This document shows positions 17,647-24,145 of a stretch of DNA of 42,809 nucleotides, in pieces. This DNA comes from a virus: positions 1-42,809 of the IMG/VR virus record IMGVR_UViG_3300027770_002362; one strand, given 5' to 3'. Position 1 is the stretch's first letter. The number at the start of each line of letters is the position of its first letter. The notes below the pieces were generated by a model, which saw only the letters and a program-made list of their open reading frames with translations, made no database searches and was not told where the DNA came from. Position numbers and translations under genes: made by a program.

Positions 17647-18533
17647 AAATAGTTTTTACAACATTTATATTACCACATGAAATAGATGATTTAGAAAGAA
17701 TATTGATTTCATTAAAAAGAGCATCTAAATTTATAGATGGAAGAAATTATCAATTTTGTATTTCATTGGGTATATCCAATTATTTAACTGATTGGAATGG
17801 TTCTAAATTAGATAAACAATTTATTATTGATAAATTTGAATCATTAAAACCATTAACAAATTGGACTGATAATCCAATATTCCAAATGAGAGAAGATATA
17901 TTGGGATGTGTTTCATCTAGAAGAAATGCACATTTAGAAATAATCGATGCTACACATTTTGTATGGTTAGATAGTGATATTGTATTTGATGAACAAATAT
18001 TATTTTATTTAGAAAATGCAATAGTTGGAATTGAAGAAGAAGGTATTTCAAATTATGTATTAACACCTGAGATAGTTAAAATATGGGATAATACTTGGGA
18101 TTGTTTGGTTAATGAAAATTATTTAGATAAACCATTGAATTATCATAAAACAAATGACCCGTATATGGAATGTGGTTTATATGATGATGTTTCTATAAAA
18201 TTGGTAAACAATAATGTATTGGGACAGCCGGCATCAAAATTTGCAGGTGGATGGTTTACATGTATATCTAAAAATTTATTAGATTTAACAAGTATTCCAG
18301 AATCATTTGGACACTATGGGGTAGAAGATACTTTTATAATGTGGGCAATTGATATATTGAGAAAAAAAGGAAATGAAATATATCAATTTAAATTAAATAA
18401 TTATGTGGTGTGTGAAGATTACACATTTAGAAATAGAAATTACTATAACGATGTAATTAAATCGATTAATAGGAAAGATGAATTTAGAAAAATTGCAGAA
18501 AGTAATTTTAATAATGAATTGAATAAACTTTAA
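17643..18533 (+). CDS. GT-A glycosyltransferase, galactosyltransferase-like
   Basis: Last gene of the glycan cluster, 296 residues. HFVWLDSDIVFDEQIL near residues 102-117 carries the DSD metal-binding motif. FAGGWFTCISK followed by GHYGVEDTFIMWAID near 220-240 gives the G-x-EDx motif that serves as catalytic base region in galactosyltransferase-type GT-A enzymes. Codons are very AT-rich, like its neighbours. After its stop comes a short AT spacer with a TATATTTAT box driving a different kind of gene. Confidence 0.83.
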   Translation: MKIVFTTFILPHEIDDLERILISLKRASKFIDGRNYQFCISLGISNYLTDWNGSKLDKQFIIDKFESLKPLTNWTDNPIFQMREDILGCVSSRRNAHLEIIDATHFVWLDSDIVFDEQILFYLENAIVGIEEEGISNYVLTPEIVKIWDNTWDCLVNENYLDKPLNYHKTNDPYMECGLYDDVSIKLVNNNVLGQPASKFAGGWFTCISKNLLDLTSIPESFGHYGVEDTFIMWAIDILRKKGNEIYQFKLNNYVVCEDYTFRNRNYYNDVIKSINRKDEFRKIAESNFNNELNKL

Positions 18534-18542
18534 TATTAAAAA

Positions 18543-18555
18543 TATATATTTATAT
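18543..18555 (+). promoter_or_regulatory. Possible single-box (late-type) promoter
   Basis: TATATATTTATAT in the 43-base spacer after the glycan cluster, containing the TATATTTAT core and ending 21 bases before the next ATG. The core recurs ahead of the endolysin, envelope and nuclease genes. Confidence 0.5.
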
Positions 18556-18576
18556 CCGTATATACAATAATAAAAT

Positions 18577-18951
18577 ATGAAATTTGAAATAACACACCCT
18601 AAGATTTGGAAAGCAGTGAACGAAAAAAAACTTCCAATGAAACATAAGATTCAAATCTATGAAAAATTGGGTGGAGCATATAGATTTGGACAAGATGGTG
18701 GAGAGCAGGTCTATAATAAAATGACTGAATTATTAAAAAGTAAATTAAACGAAGGTCCTGAAACACAAGACCACGAAGTATCTATGGCAGGTGGTCAATT
18801 GGATGATATTATTAGAAACGCAACTGAATTAAAAGGTAAAGTAGGAGAGAAAGAAATGGATTTACCGGGATGGATTCAAGACCACATTTCACAGGCAATG
18901 CAATTTATTAACCAAGCTAACACAGGCTATCATAAATTAGGAGAAAAGTAA
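18577..18951 (+). CDS. Conserved-looking small phage protein, function unknown
   Basis: A 124-residue, mostly helical soluble protein. The C-terminal stretch (EMDLPGWIQDHISQAMQFIN then QANTGYHKLGEK) resembles the end of small proteins I recall in other large phages, but I know no function. No signal peptide or metal site. It has a likely late-type promoter box upstream and its stop overlaps the next ATG, so it begins a new operon that runs through the HAD phosphatase and kinase genes. Confidence 0.78.
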   Translation: MKFEITHPKIWKAVNEKKLPMKHKIQIYEKLGGAYRFGQDGGEQVYNKMTELLKSKLNEGPETQDHEVSMAGGQLDDIIRNATELKGKVGEKEMDLPGWIQDHISQAMQFINQANTGYHKLGEK

Positions 18952-19265
18952 TGGAAAACATGTATTCAGTAATAATTACGGCAATAACCGTATTAGGTGG
19001 AACAGGAGCTTGGAGATACTACGAAAAGAGAGCACTAAATAAAGATAGAGATGATGAGTTTATCAGACACGATTGTAAAGACCGTATCTCTAAATTAGAA
19101 GCATTATTAGAATCTGCAGCAAAAGAGAAAGATGACCTTCGTAATATGGTGTTGGAACTTACAAGAGAAGTCGCAGCATTGGGTGTTAAAGTTGAGTTCC
19201 TTACAAAAGAGAATGATAAGTTAGAAAAAGCACTACCAAAGACTAAGAAACAATTAAATGGTTAA
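18951..19265 (+). CDS. Small membrane-anchored coiled-coil protein
   Basis: A 104-residue protein with one N-terminal membrane segment (about residues 4-21, VIITAITVLGGTGAWRYY) followed by a charged region and a long heptad-rich helix (about 45-95, LEALLESAAKEKDDLRNMV onward) that should form a coiled coil. This layout resembles spanin-like or membrane-scaffold proteins of phages, but there is no lipobox or second component next to it. It overlaps both neighbours by one and eight bases. Confidence 0.75.
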   Translation: MENMYSVIITAITVLGGTGAWRYYEKRALNKDRDDEFIRHDCKDRISKLEALLESAAKEKDDLRNMVLELTREVAALGVKVEFLTKENDKLEKALPKTKKQLNG

Positions 19266-20121
19266 TTTACTTAAAGAATTCTTTTTCGGCCAACGATTTG
19301 CAAAGTTAGATGGTCGTAATATTGAGTTGGGTAAAGTTTACGGAAACCCAATGGTAAACGCATTTACACCACTGCAAGAAGAAGAAACCAAAAAATTAAG
19401 AATATTTGATTTTGACGATACATTAGTTAAAACAAAATCTCACATATACATTACAAATAAAGACGGAAAAAAATCAAAATTAACTCCTGGAGAATACGCA
19501 ATATACGAACCAAAAGATGGAGACAATTACGATTTTTCAGATTTTGAACAAGTTAAACAACCACAAGAAATTAAAGGTGTTACTAAATTATTAAAAACAG
19601 TTGTAACTGCAGAAGGTGAAAGAAAGGTAGTAATATTAACTGCTAGAAGTGCATACAAACCTGTTAAGGATTATTTACAAGATATTGGATTGGAAGGTAT
19701 ATATGTAGTCGCATTGGCATCTAATAACCCACAAGACAAAGCAGATTGGATTGAAGATAAAATTAAAGCGGGGTATAACGATGTATTTTTTATAGATGAT
19801 TCTCATAAAAACATTAGTGCAGTAAATAAACTTAAGGAAAAATACCCTAATATCAAAATGAAGGTTAGTCATGTCAAACACGATATACCTGCACCTCCAA
19901 ACCAATCCGATATGAAATCACAAAAAGATAAGGAAACGACAAAAAAAGTTGAACCTAAAAAAAATGACATGAGTTTGAAATCTCTGTTACCAAAAAAAGA
20001 TTTGGACAAGACTATTAAAAATCCAGAAACAGGTAACAAAATCAAAATCAAAACAGCATTAGGATACGATAAAACTAAACCAGCATATAAAGCGGCACAA
20101 TTCGCATTAAAAAATAAATAG
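19258..20121 (+). CDS. HAD-family phosphatase with Lys-rich C-terminal extension
   Basis: A 287-residue protein with a HAD hydrolase domain: D51 and D53 in IFDFDDTL, T128-A-R130 in VVILTARSAY, K161 in NNPQDKADWIED and the acidic pair D180-D181 in FFIDDSHKNI. Such proteins in large phages may act on nucleotides, nucleic-acid 3' phosphates or proteins; the substrate is not visible here. After residue 210 a Lys/Pro-rich linker leads to a tail, KIKTALGYDKTKPAYKAAQ, which could bind DNA or another virion protein. The start lies within the previous gene, and the kinase gene follows after 2 bases, so phosphatase and kinase may work on the same substrate, as in polynucleotide kinase-phosphatase (speculation). 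Confidence 0.85.
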   Translation: MVNLLKEFFFGQRFAKLDGRNIELGKVYGNPMVNAFTPLQEEETKKLRIFDFDDTLVKTKSHIYITNKDGKKSKLTPGEYAIYEPKDGDNYDFSDFEQVKQPQEIKGVTKLLKTVVTAEGERKVVILTARSAYKPVKDYLQDIGLEGIYVVALASNNPQDKADWIEDKIKAGYNDVFFIDDSHKNISAVNKLKEKYPNIKMKVSHVKHDIPAPPNQSDMKSQKDKETTKKVEPKKNDMSLKSLLPKKDLDKTIKNPETGNKIKIKTALGYDKTKPAYKAAQFALKNK

Positions 20122-20123
20122 TT

Positions 20124-20570
20124 ATGATATACCTTTTCACAGGTCAACCCGGAAGTGGTAAAACTACTCTGGCGAAGAAGTTACAAATGTGGTTACAAAC
20201 GGATAAAAAGAATTGGAGAAAATCCGTATTTCATATTGACGGAGACCAATTAAGAGAATTATTCCCAAACACAGACTATTCAAAAGAAGGCAGATATAAG
20301 AACATCGGTAAAGCATTTGATATAGCTAAGTTTTTAGACACATCAGGAAACGATGTTGTAATTTCATTAGTAAGTCCTTATAAAGAATTAAGAGAAGAAT
20401 TTAAGTCTCAATGTAAAGTACAAGAGATATATTGTCACACTAAAAAAATGAGAGGTAGAGAAGATAAGTTTGCATTAGACTACGAACCACCTATGGAATT
20501 TTACGTTGATTTGGACACATCAGAAAATCCAGATGAAACTTTCAAAAAATTACTGAAAATTATTATTTGA
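20124..20570 (+). CDS. P-loop kinase, APS-kinase (CysC)-like
   Basis: A 148-residue kinase. Walker A GQPGSGKT lies at residues 7-14; HIDGDQLRELFPNTDYSKEG at 37-56 and the following RYKNIG match the DGDxxR...(F/Y)S...RxxNI block of adenylylsulfate kinases. VVISLVSPYKELREEFK near 85-101 matches the CysC strand ending in SPxxxxR. CysC makes PAPS from APS; in a phage this could sulfate a glycan or simply be a related kinase acting on nucleotides. CysC is usually near 200 residues, so this is a reduced version. A second start is unlikely because the P-loop begins at residue 7. Confidence 0.82.
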   Translation: MIYLFTGQPGSGKTTLAKKLQMWLQTDKKNWRKSVFHIDGDQLRELFPNTDYSKEGRYKNIGKAFDIAKFLDTSGNDVVISLVSPYKELREEFKSQCKVQEIYCHTKKMRGREDKFALDYEPPMEFYVDLDTSENPDETFKKLLKIII

Positions 20571-20603
20571 TATACTTATTAATATAATTAAATAGTTATT
20601 AGT

Positions 20604-21212
20604 ATGGAAAATGAAAATAAAGAGGTAGAAGGGTTTTTCCCAAATTTAGAAAACAGTAGAACTACAAAAAGAGGATTAGGTGCAAGACCTTTAATGGAAT
20701 CCCAAATCAAAGCAGCACAAGAAAAATCTCGTTCGGCATTTGAAGCCGCAAGAACATTGGGTGTATCTTACAACACATATAAGAAATACGCAAAGATGTA
20801 TGGTGTGTTTGACGACCTTAAAAATCCATATGGTATTGGTATTGAAAAGGCAAAACATATTAAAAATAAAAAATATGATATAGATGATATAATTGATGGA
20901 AAACATTTACACTATCCATTATTTAAGTTCAAAAATAAATTATTTGCTAGTGGTTATATTCCAAAAATTTGTAGTAGTTGTGGGTTTAGTGAAGAAAGGA
21001 TTACGGATAGTAAAATGCCATTGTTAATTGACTTTCTTGATGGAAATTTGAATAATAGAAAATTGGACAATATTAGAGCATTATGTTATAATTGCTTTTT
21101 CTTATTAGTAGGTGAACGTAATGTAAAAAATTGGTACGCAGATAATGGTGGACAAATCACAGAAGCTGAAGAAATATCATTAAACAATCAAAACATAGAA
21201 ACAAATGAGTAA
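20604..21212 (+). CDS. Helix-turn-helix protein with a degenerate HNH/zinc-finger domain
   Basis: A 202-residue probable DNA-binding protein. Residues 44-66 (SAFEAARTLGVSYNTYKKYAKMYG) form a helix-turn-helix. The C-terminal half has C123-x2-C126 and C161-x2-C164 around LLIDFLDGNLNNRKLDNIRAL (141-160), the layout of HNH endonucleases of the type LHHxxGxxxNN...NxxxLCxNCH. The catalytic His pair is replaced by Asp143 and Phe165, so it may keep the fold but not the nuclease activity and act as a regulator. A TATACTTAT sequence 24 bases upstream is a possible one-mismatch late-type box. Overlaps the next gene by 8 bases. Confidence 0.75.
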   Translation: MENENKEVEGFFPNLENSRTTKRGLGARPLMESQIKAAQEKSRSAFEAARTLGVSYNTYKKYAKMYGVFDDLKNPYGIGIEKAKHIKNKKYDIDDIIDGKHLHYPLFKFKNKLFASGYIPKICSSCGFSEERITDSKMPLLIDFLDGNLNNRKLDNIRALCYNCFFLLVGERNVKNWYADNGGQITEAEEISLNNQNIETNE

Positions 21213-21612
21213 GGAAAGAAAGTATCTCCCTACATTGGCGGAGTTAATTGACAGATTAAGTATTTCACAATTAAAAGAAGTATTCATTACTGAACACAAA
21301 GAAGAGTATGCACAAGAAATTGCAGACATCGTAAATGACATTCAAATTTGTATTGAAAGTGGAACTGAGCCTGTTACGGCTGAAACCATTAGAGCAATTG
21401 TAGTTCTATCACAAATGAACTTACATATTTGGCATAATGAATCAAATGTAAGAGCAGGAAAATCCGGCCCATCCGCATTAGTATTGACACATGGTTTGAA
21501 TGGTATTAGAAATACTGCAAAGAATAAAATACAAGAAGTTGTCGGTGGTAGAAAGGATTACAAGATTGATTGTTTAGCATCAGAATTTAAGGATTGGGAA
21601 ATTAGTTGGTAA
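21205..21612 (+). CDS. Conserved-looking phage protein, function unknown
   Basis: A 135-residue soluble, helix-rich protein beginning MSKERKYLPTLAELIDRLSI then QLKEVFI, a start I associate with small proteins in other T4-type phages without a known function. Residues 65-110 include ETIRAIVVLSQMNLHIWHNE and KSGPSALVLTHGLNGIRN, likely helices. It shares 8 bases with the upstream HTH protein and its last codons overlap the promoter of the iron-sulfur genes. Possible partner of the upstream DNA-binding protein, by position only. Confidence 0.75.
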   Translation: MSKERKYLPTLAELIDRLSISQLKEVFITEHKEEYAQEIADIVNDIQICIESGTEPVTAETIRAIVVLSQMNLHIWHNESNVRAGKSGPSALVLTHGLNGIRNTAKNKIQEVVGGRKDYKIDCLASEFKDWEISW

Positions 21613-21636
21613 TTTCAAATATTTTTCGTATATTTA
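21605..21636 (+). promoter_or_regulatory. Bacteroidota-like promoter of the iron-sulfur operon
   Basis: GTTGGTAA and, 24 bases start-to-start, TATATTTA. The -33 element lies in the last codons of the preceding gene. It ends 17 bases before the IscU-like ATG, giving the Fe-S genes independent transcription. Confidence 0.7.
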
Positions 21637-21653
21637 TAGATAAACAATAAATT

Positions 21654-22064
21654 ATGGCATATTCGGAAAAGGTATTAGACCATTATTCTAATCCTAAAAA
21701 TGTGGGAACTTTGGATAAAAGTAAACCAAATGTAGGAACTGGATTGGTAGGAGCACCTGAGTGTGGTGACGTAATGAGATTACAAATTGAAGTAATAGAC
21801 AATATTATTGTTGATGCAAAATTCAAAACCTTTGGATGTGGTTCGGCAATTGCATCATCTTCGGTAGCAACTGAATGGTTGAAAGGTAAAACATTGGATG
21901 AGGCTATTACGATTGATAACATGGATTTGGTTGAAGAATTAAATCTACCACCGGTTAAAATTCACTGTTCGGTTTTAGCAGAAGATGCTATCAAATCGGC
22001 TATTAATGATTATAGAGTAAAGAACGGATTGGAGGAAATAATTTTTGAAGAGTCGCATGTATAA
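21654..22064 (+). CDS. iscU: IscU-type iron-sulfur cluster scaffold
   Basis: Scaffold on which Fe-S clusters are built from cysteine-desulfurase sulfur and iron. The 136-residue protein keeps every hallmark of IscU: C37 in GAPECGD with D39, C62 in TFGCGSAIASSS, C105 in KIHCS, and the LPPVK motif at 98-102 that the HscA chaperone binds in bacterial IscU. N-terminal YSEKVLDHYSNPKNVGTLD is also typical. Length equals cellular IscU within a few residues. It opens a three-gene operon with ferredoxin and IscA carrier genes; there is no cysteine desulfurase (IscS) in the window, so sulfur must come from the host or another phage gene. Intact residues argue for a functional protein. Confidence 0.96.
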   Translation: MAYSEKVLDHYSNPKNVGTLDKSKPNVGTGLVGAPECGDVMRLQIEVIDNIIVDAKFKTFGCGSAIASSSVATEWLKGKTLDEAITIDNMDLVEELNLPPVKIHCSVLAEDAIKSAINDYRVKNGLEEIIFEESHV

Positions 22065-22074
22065 AAAATAAAGT

Positions 22075-22383
22075 ATGAGTTTTATAATTGGAAATAGTTG
22101 TATTGATTGTATGGATACTGCGTGTGCAAGTGCATGTCCAGTAGATTGTATTCACGGACCTATCGATATAGAAGGGTCAGGTGGTGAAATTGAAAGAGAT
22201 GGTAGAGCAGCATTTCCGGGTGGACAAATGTATATCAATCCTGATAGTTGTATCAATTGTGGAGCATGTGTTCCTGAATGTCCTGTTTCTGCTATTTACG
22301 AAGATGAAGATTTGGCAATTAAAGCAGGTGATGAAGCATCGGTACATAAGAACTACGAATTTTTCGGACTAAAATACGCATAA
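22075..22383 (+). CDS. Ferredoxin with two cluster-binding motifs (FdxA-like)
   Basis: Small electron carrier of 102 residues. The N-terminal half has C9, C12, C17, C21 and C25 (SCIDCMDTACASACPVDC), with the same spacing as the 7Fe/8Fe ferredoxin FdxA; the second motif is C59-x2-C62-x2-C65-x3-C69-P. The insert between the motifs (residues 30-52) is longer than in minimal clostridial ferredoxins. In Isc systems a ferredoxin supplies electrons for cluster assembly, usually a 2Fe-2S type; here a bacterial-type ferredoxin takes that position in the operon. Stop and next ATG overlap by one base. Confidence 0.94.
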   Translation: MSFIIGNSCIDCMDTACASACPVDCIHGPIDIEGSGGEIERDGRAAFPGGQMYINPDSCINCGACVPECPVSAIYEDEDLAIKAGDEASVHKNYEFFGLKYA

Positions 22384-22706
22384 TGGTAACAGTATCAGAA
22401 GGTGCAGCAAAAAAACTAAACTCACTTATTGAAGAAAGTGGGTTCAAAACTCCCTTTGTTAGAGTAGCAGTTAAAGGTGGTGGATGTAGTGGATTGTCAT
22501 ACGACCTTTCATTTGATACCGACCAACAAACAGGAGACACTCTTGCAGAAAATAATGGAGTAAAAATATTAATAGATATGAAATCGTTACTTTATCTATT
22601 TGGAACCGAATTAGATTTTTCAGATGGATTAAATGGTAAAGGATTTCAGTTTATAAACCCCAATGCATCCCGTACATGTGGGTGTGGAGAATCTTTCGCA
22701 TTATAG
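22383..22706 (+). CDS. iscA: A-type iron-sulfur carrier (IscA/ErpA-like)
   Basis: Carrier that passes Fe-S clusters from the scaffold to apo-enzymes. The 107-residue protein has the three ligands at the same positions as E. coli IscA: C35 in KGGGCSGLSY, and C99 and C101 in RTCGCGESF near the C-terminus, with the NPNA signature just before. It overlaps the ferredoxin gene by one base, completing a scaffold-ferredoxin-carrier order. Distinguishing IscA, ErpA and SufA by eye is not possible. HesB/IscA-like genes are known in some phages; a linked IscU is rarer as far as I know. Confidence 0.96.
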   Translation: MVTVSEGAAKKLNSLIEESGFKTPFVRVAVKGGGCSGLSYDLSFDTDQQTGDTLAENNGVKILIDMKSLLYLFGTELDFSDGLNGKGFQFINPNASRTCGCGESFAL

Positions 22707-22727
22707 TGTGGATAAAATTAATAAGTT

Positions 22728-22928
22728 ATGTCTACAAAACCATCTAAAGAAAATTTAAGTAAAACCGAAAAACCTACAAAATTCGAATACATATTTGAAG
22801 ATGATGAATCAAAGTCTATATGGAAATATGACTTAAAGAAATTCAGGAACGGCCCTATTTCGGTTGAATATCATTGGAAAGCACACTATCTAAAAGAATT
22901 AGAAATTCGTCAAAAAAGAGGAAGATAA
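22728..22928 (+). CDS. Small charged protein, function unknown
   Basis: A 66-residue protein rich in Lys and Glu. The first 20 residues are Lys/Ser-rich and likely disordered; FEYIFEDDESKSIWKYDLKK follows, and the end is basic (EIRQKRGR). The start codon is preceded by AATAAGTT, the A-rich leader seen on many genes here. It follows the Fe-S operon after 21 bases and is probably read through from it. No family recognised. Confidence 0.7.
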   Translation: MSTKPSKENLSKTEKPTKFEYIFEDDESKSIWKYDLKKFRNGPISVEYHWKAHYLKELEIRQKRGR

Positions 22929-22955
22929 TTTAATAACAAATAAAAAACAGCAATT

Positions 22956-23138
22956 ATGGCTAGTAAAAAAGAAGAACTATTTCAAACAATGAAAGAATTG
23001 TTTAATAAGTTCGAAGAAGAACACAACAAGACAACAAAAGTATCACAAAAAAACGCAAGAACCTTAATTGGTGATTTGAAAAAAGTGGTAACCGATTATC
23101 GTCAGGCTTCAGTAGAAGAGACTAAAAGCAGTAATTAA
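22956..23138 (+). CDS. Histone H1-like (Hc1-type) small protein
   Basis: A 60-residue, Lys-rich helical protein: KEELFQTMKELFNKFEEEHN then TTKVSQKNARTLIGDLKKVV and TDYRQASVEETK. The order of a helix, a short Lys/Asn loop and a second helix with R..IGDLKKVVTDYR resembles the Hc1/histone H1-like proteins common in Bacteroidota, which bind DNA and condense the nucleoid. The usual lysine-repeat tail is missing. It is the last gene before a strong terminator. DNA binding is inferred from family resemblance. Confidence 0.6.
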   Translation: MASKKEELFQTMKELFNKFEEEHNKTTKVSQKNARTLIGDLKKVVTDYRQASVEETKSSN

Positions 23139-23163
23139 AATTTACGCAGTCAAATATACTCAC

Positions 23164-23195
23164 AATCCCTCACCCTAAAAAGTGGGGGATTTTTT
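23164..23195 (+). terminator. Intrinsic terminator ending the Fe-S/small-protein operon
   Basis: Ten-base stem AATCCCTCAC / GTGGGGGATT with one G-T wobble and an 8-base loop (CCTAAAAA), followed by a T run. The T run runs directly into the TTTGG element of the next promoter. Confidence 0.88.
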
Positions 23196-23224
23196 GGTAA
23201 TGTCAAAAATATTTCGTATATTTA
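23193..23224 (+). promoter_or_regulatory. Bacteroidota-like promoter overlapping a terminator T-tract
   Basis: TTTGGTAA with TATATTTA 24 bases downstream start-to-start; its first bases are the last T residues of the preceding terminator. It ends 25 bases before the next ATG. Confidence 0.78.
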
Positions 23225-23249
23225 TTTATTAACAATTAAAAACAAAGTT

Positions 23250-23456
23250 ATGGCAAAGTATTATTCAGTACAAGTAGCAATCGAAGTAGAAGATGCTAAA
23301 GGTAAAATCAAAAAACAAAAAGAAAATTATTTAGTAGACGCATTGTCTTGCACAGAAGCAGAAGCTAAGTTAGTAAACAAATTCGTAGAAGAAGCAGTGA
23401 AGCTTGAATACGAAGTAGTAAAAGTATCAGAAACCAATATTATTGAAGTATTCTAA
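23250..23456 (+). CDS. DUF4494-like small protein
   Basis: A 68-residue protein (MAKYYSVQVAIEVEDAKGKI, then ENYLVDALSCTEAEAKLVN and VVKVSETNIIEVF). The central YLVDALS.TEAEA segment matches what I know of DUF4494, a small family found mainly in Bacteroidota and their phages. Function unknown. It is the first gene after a strong promoter and its stop codon is followed at once by the next ATG. Confidence 0.78.
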   Translation: MAKYYSVQVAIEVEDAKGKIKKQKENYLVDALSCTEAEAKLVNKFVEEAVKLEYEVVKVSETNIIEVF

Positions 23457-23457
23457 T

Positions 23458-23706
23458 ATGGAAATAGAAGTCAAAGAACAAAAGGAATTAATCCTTAAAA
23501 GAGTTCCACCAGGAGATAGATGGGTATTTGCTGACGGAAGTCAAAAGGATATTTATCCATCTCTTACCGATGCGTTGGAAGCGTGGTATCAAACAAATGG
23601 TGATACTAACTTTTATATTGAAGCAAGAAACGGAACCGTAGAAATCATTAGACAGGAAGAAGTAGAAAAACCTGTAAAGAGATTCTCACTATATGGAGAA
23701 GACTAA
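23458..23706 (+). CDS. Small protein, function unknown
   Basis: An 82-residue acidic protein. The ATG giving MEIEVKEQKELIL was preferred over a TTG-type start 15 bases upstream that would lie in the preceding gene. The core, PPGDRWVFADGSQKDIYPSL then TDALEAWYQTNGD, looks like a small folded domain with a strand-helix pattern. It is probably translated from the same transcript as the DUF4494-like gene. No family recognised. Confidence 0.72.
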   Translation: MEIEVKEQKELILKRVPPGDRWVFADGSQKDIYPSLTDALEAWYQTNGDTNFYIEARNGTVEIIRQEEVEKPVKRFSLYGED

Positions 23707-23732
23707 AACATTTTCCAAAAAAATTTAATATT

Positions 23733-23741
23733 TATATTTAA
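23733..23741 (+). promoter_or_regulatory. Possible single-box (late-type) promoter
   Basis: TATATTTAA in a 57-base A/T-rich spacer, 22 bases before the ATG of the Lys/Ala-rich protein gene. One mismatch to the TATATTTAT core. Confidence 0.42.
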
Positions 23742-23763
23742 TCATAAACAAAACAAAAACAAA

Positions 23764-23985
23764 ATGGGACTATTCACATTTATCAAAAACCTTTTCTCTA
23801 AAGTAGAAGGTATTGAAAGTCAAGTTGATTCATTTGTAGCAGAAGTTCAAACTAAAGTTCCTCAAGTAGCAGCTAAAGTTAAAACGGAAGTAACTAAAGT
23901 TAAAAACGCAACTGCAAAAGCTAAAGAAGTCGTAGCAGAAGTTGAAACCAAAGTTAAAAAAGCAACTAAGACAACAAAAAAGTAA
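23764..23985 (+). CDS. Lys/Ala-rich helical protein
   Basis: A 73-residue protein starting with an amphipathic hydrophobic helix (MGLFTFIKNLFSKVEGIESQ) and then a repetitive helix of Val, Lys, Ala and Thr (KTEVTKVKNATAKAKEVVAE and VETKVKKATKTTKK). The tail resembles histone H1/KfrA-type DNA-binding helices; the N-terminal helix could contact membrane. It has its own likely promoter box. It could be a packaged DNA-condensing protein or a membrane-associated helix; I cannot decide. Confidence 0.72.
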   Translation: MGLFTFIKNLFSKVEGIESQVDSFVAEVQTKVPQVAAKVKTEVTKVKNATAKAKEVVAEVETKVKKATKTTKK

Positions 23986-24012
23986 GTAAAGTAAATCGGA
24001 AAATAATCAAAA

Positions 24013-24144
24013 ATGGCAAAATCAAAAGCAGCTAGTTCCAATAAGACAACATTTGGTACAAGAAAGACTGGCCCAGGTTCTGGTATAAAGAGTTATAACA
24101 AACATAGCCCAAAACCAAAAAGATACAGAGGACAAGGTAGATAA
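24013..24144 (+). CDS. 43-residue very basic protein
   Basis: A small gene in the gap between two larger ones: ATG preceded by AATCAAAA, 43 codons and TAA, directly followed by the next start codon after one base. The product (MAKSKAASSNKTTFGTRKTG then PGSGIKSYNKHSPKPKRYRG and QGR) has about a quarter Lys+Arg and no hydrophobic core, so it is probably disordered and binds nucleic acid. Tight packing between neighbours and a start like those nearby support it being real. Confidence 0.65.
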   Translation: MAKSKAASSNKTTFGTRKTGPGSGIKSYNKHSPKPKRYRGQGR

Positions 24145-24145
24145 T

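Noticed and set aside
5346-18533. Prediction that the glycosyltransferases glucosylate phage DNA as in T4
   Set aside because: No hydroxymethylase or T4-type alpha/beta-glucosyltransferase is visible, and the varied families and the methyltransferase suit an extended glycan better. Not excluded, only unsupported.
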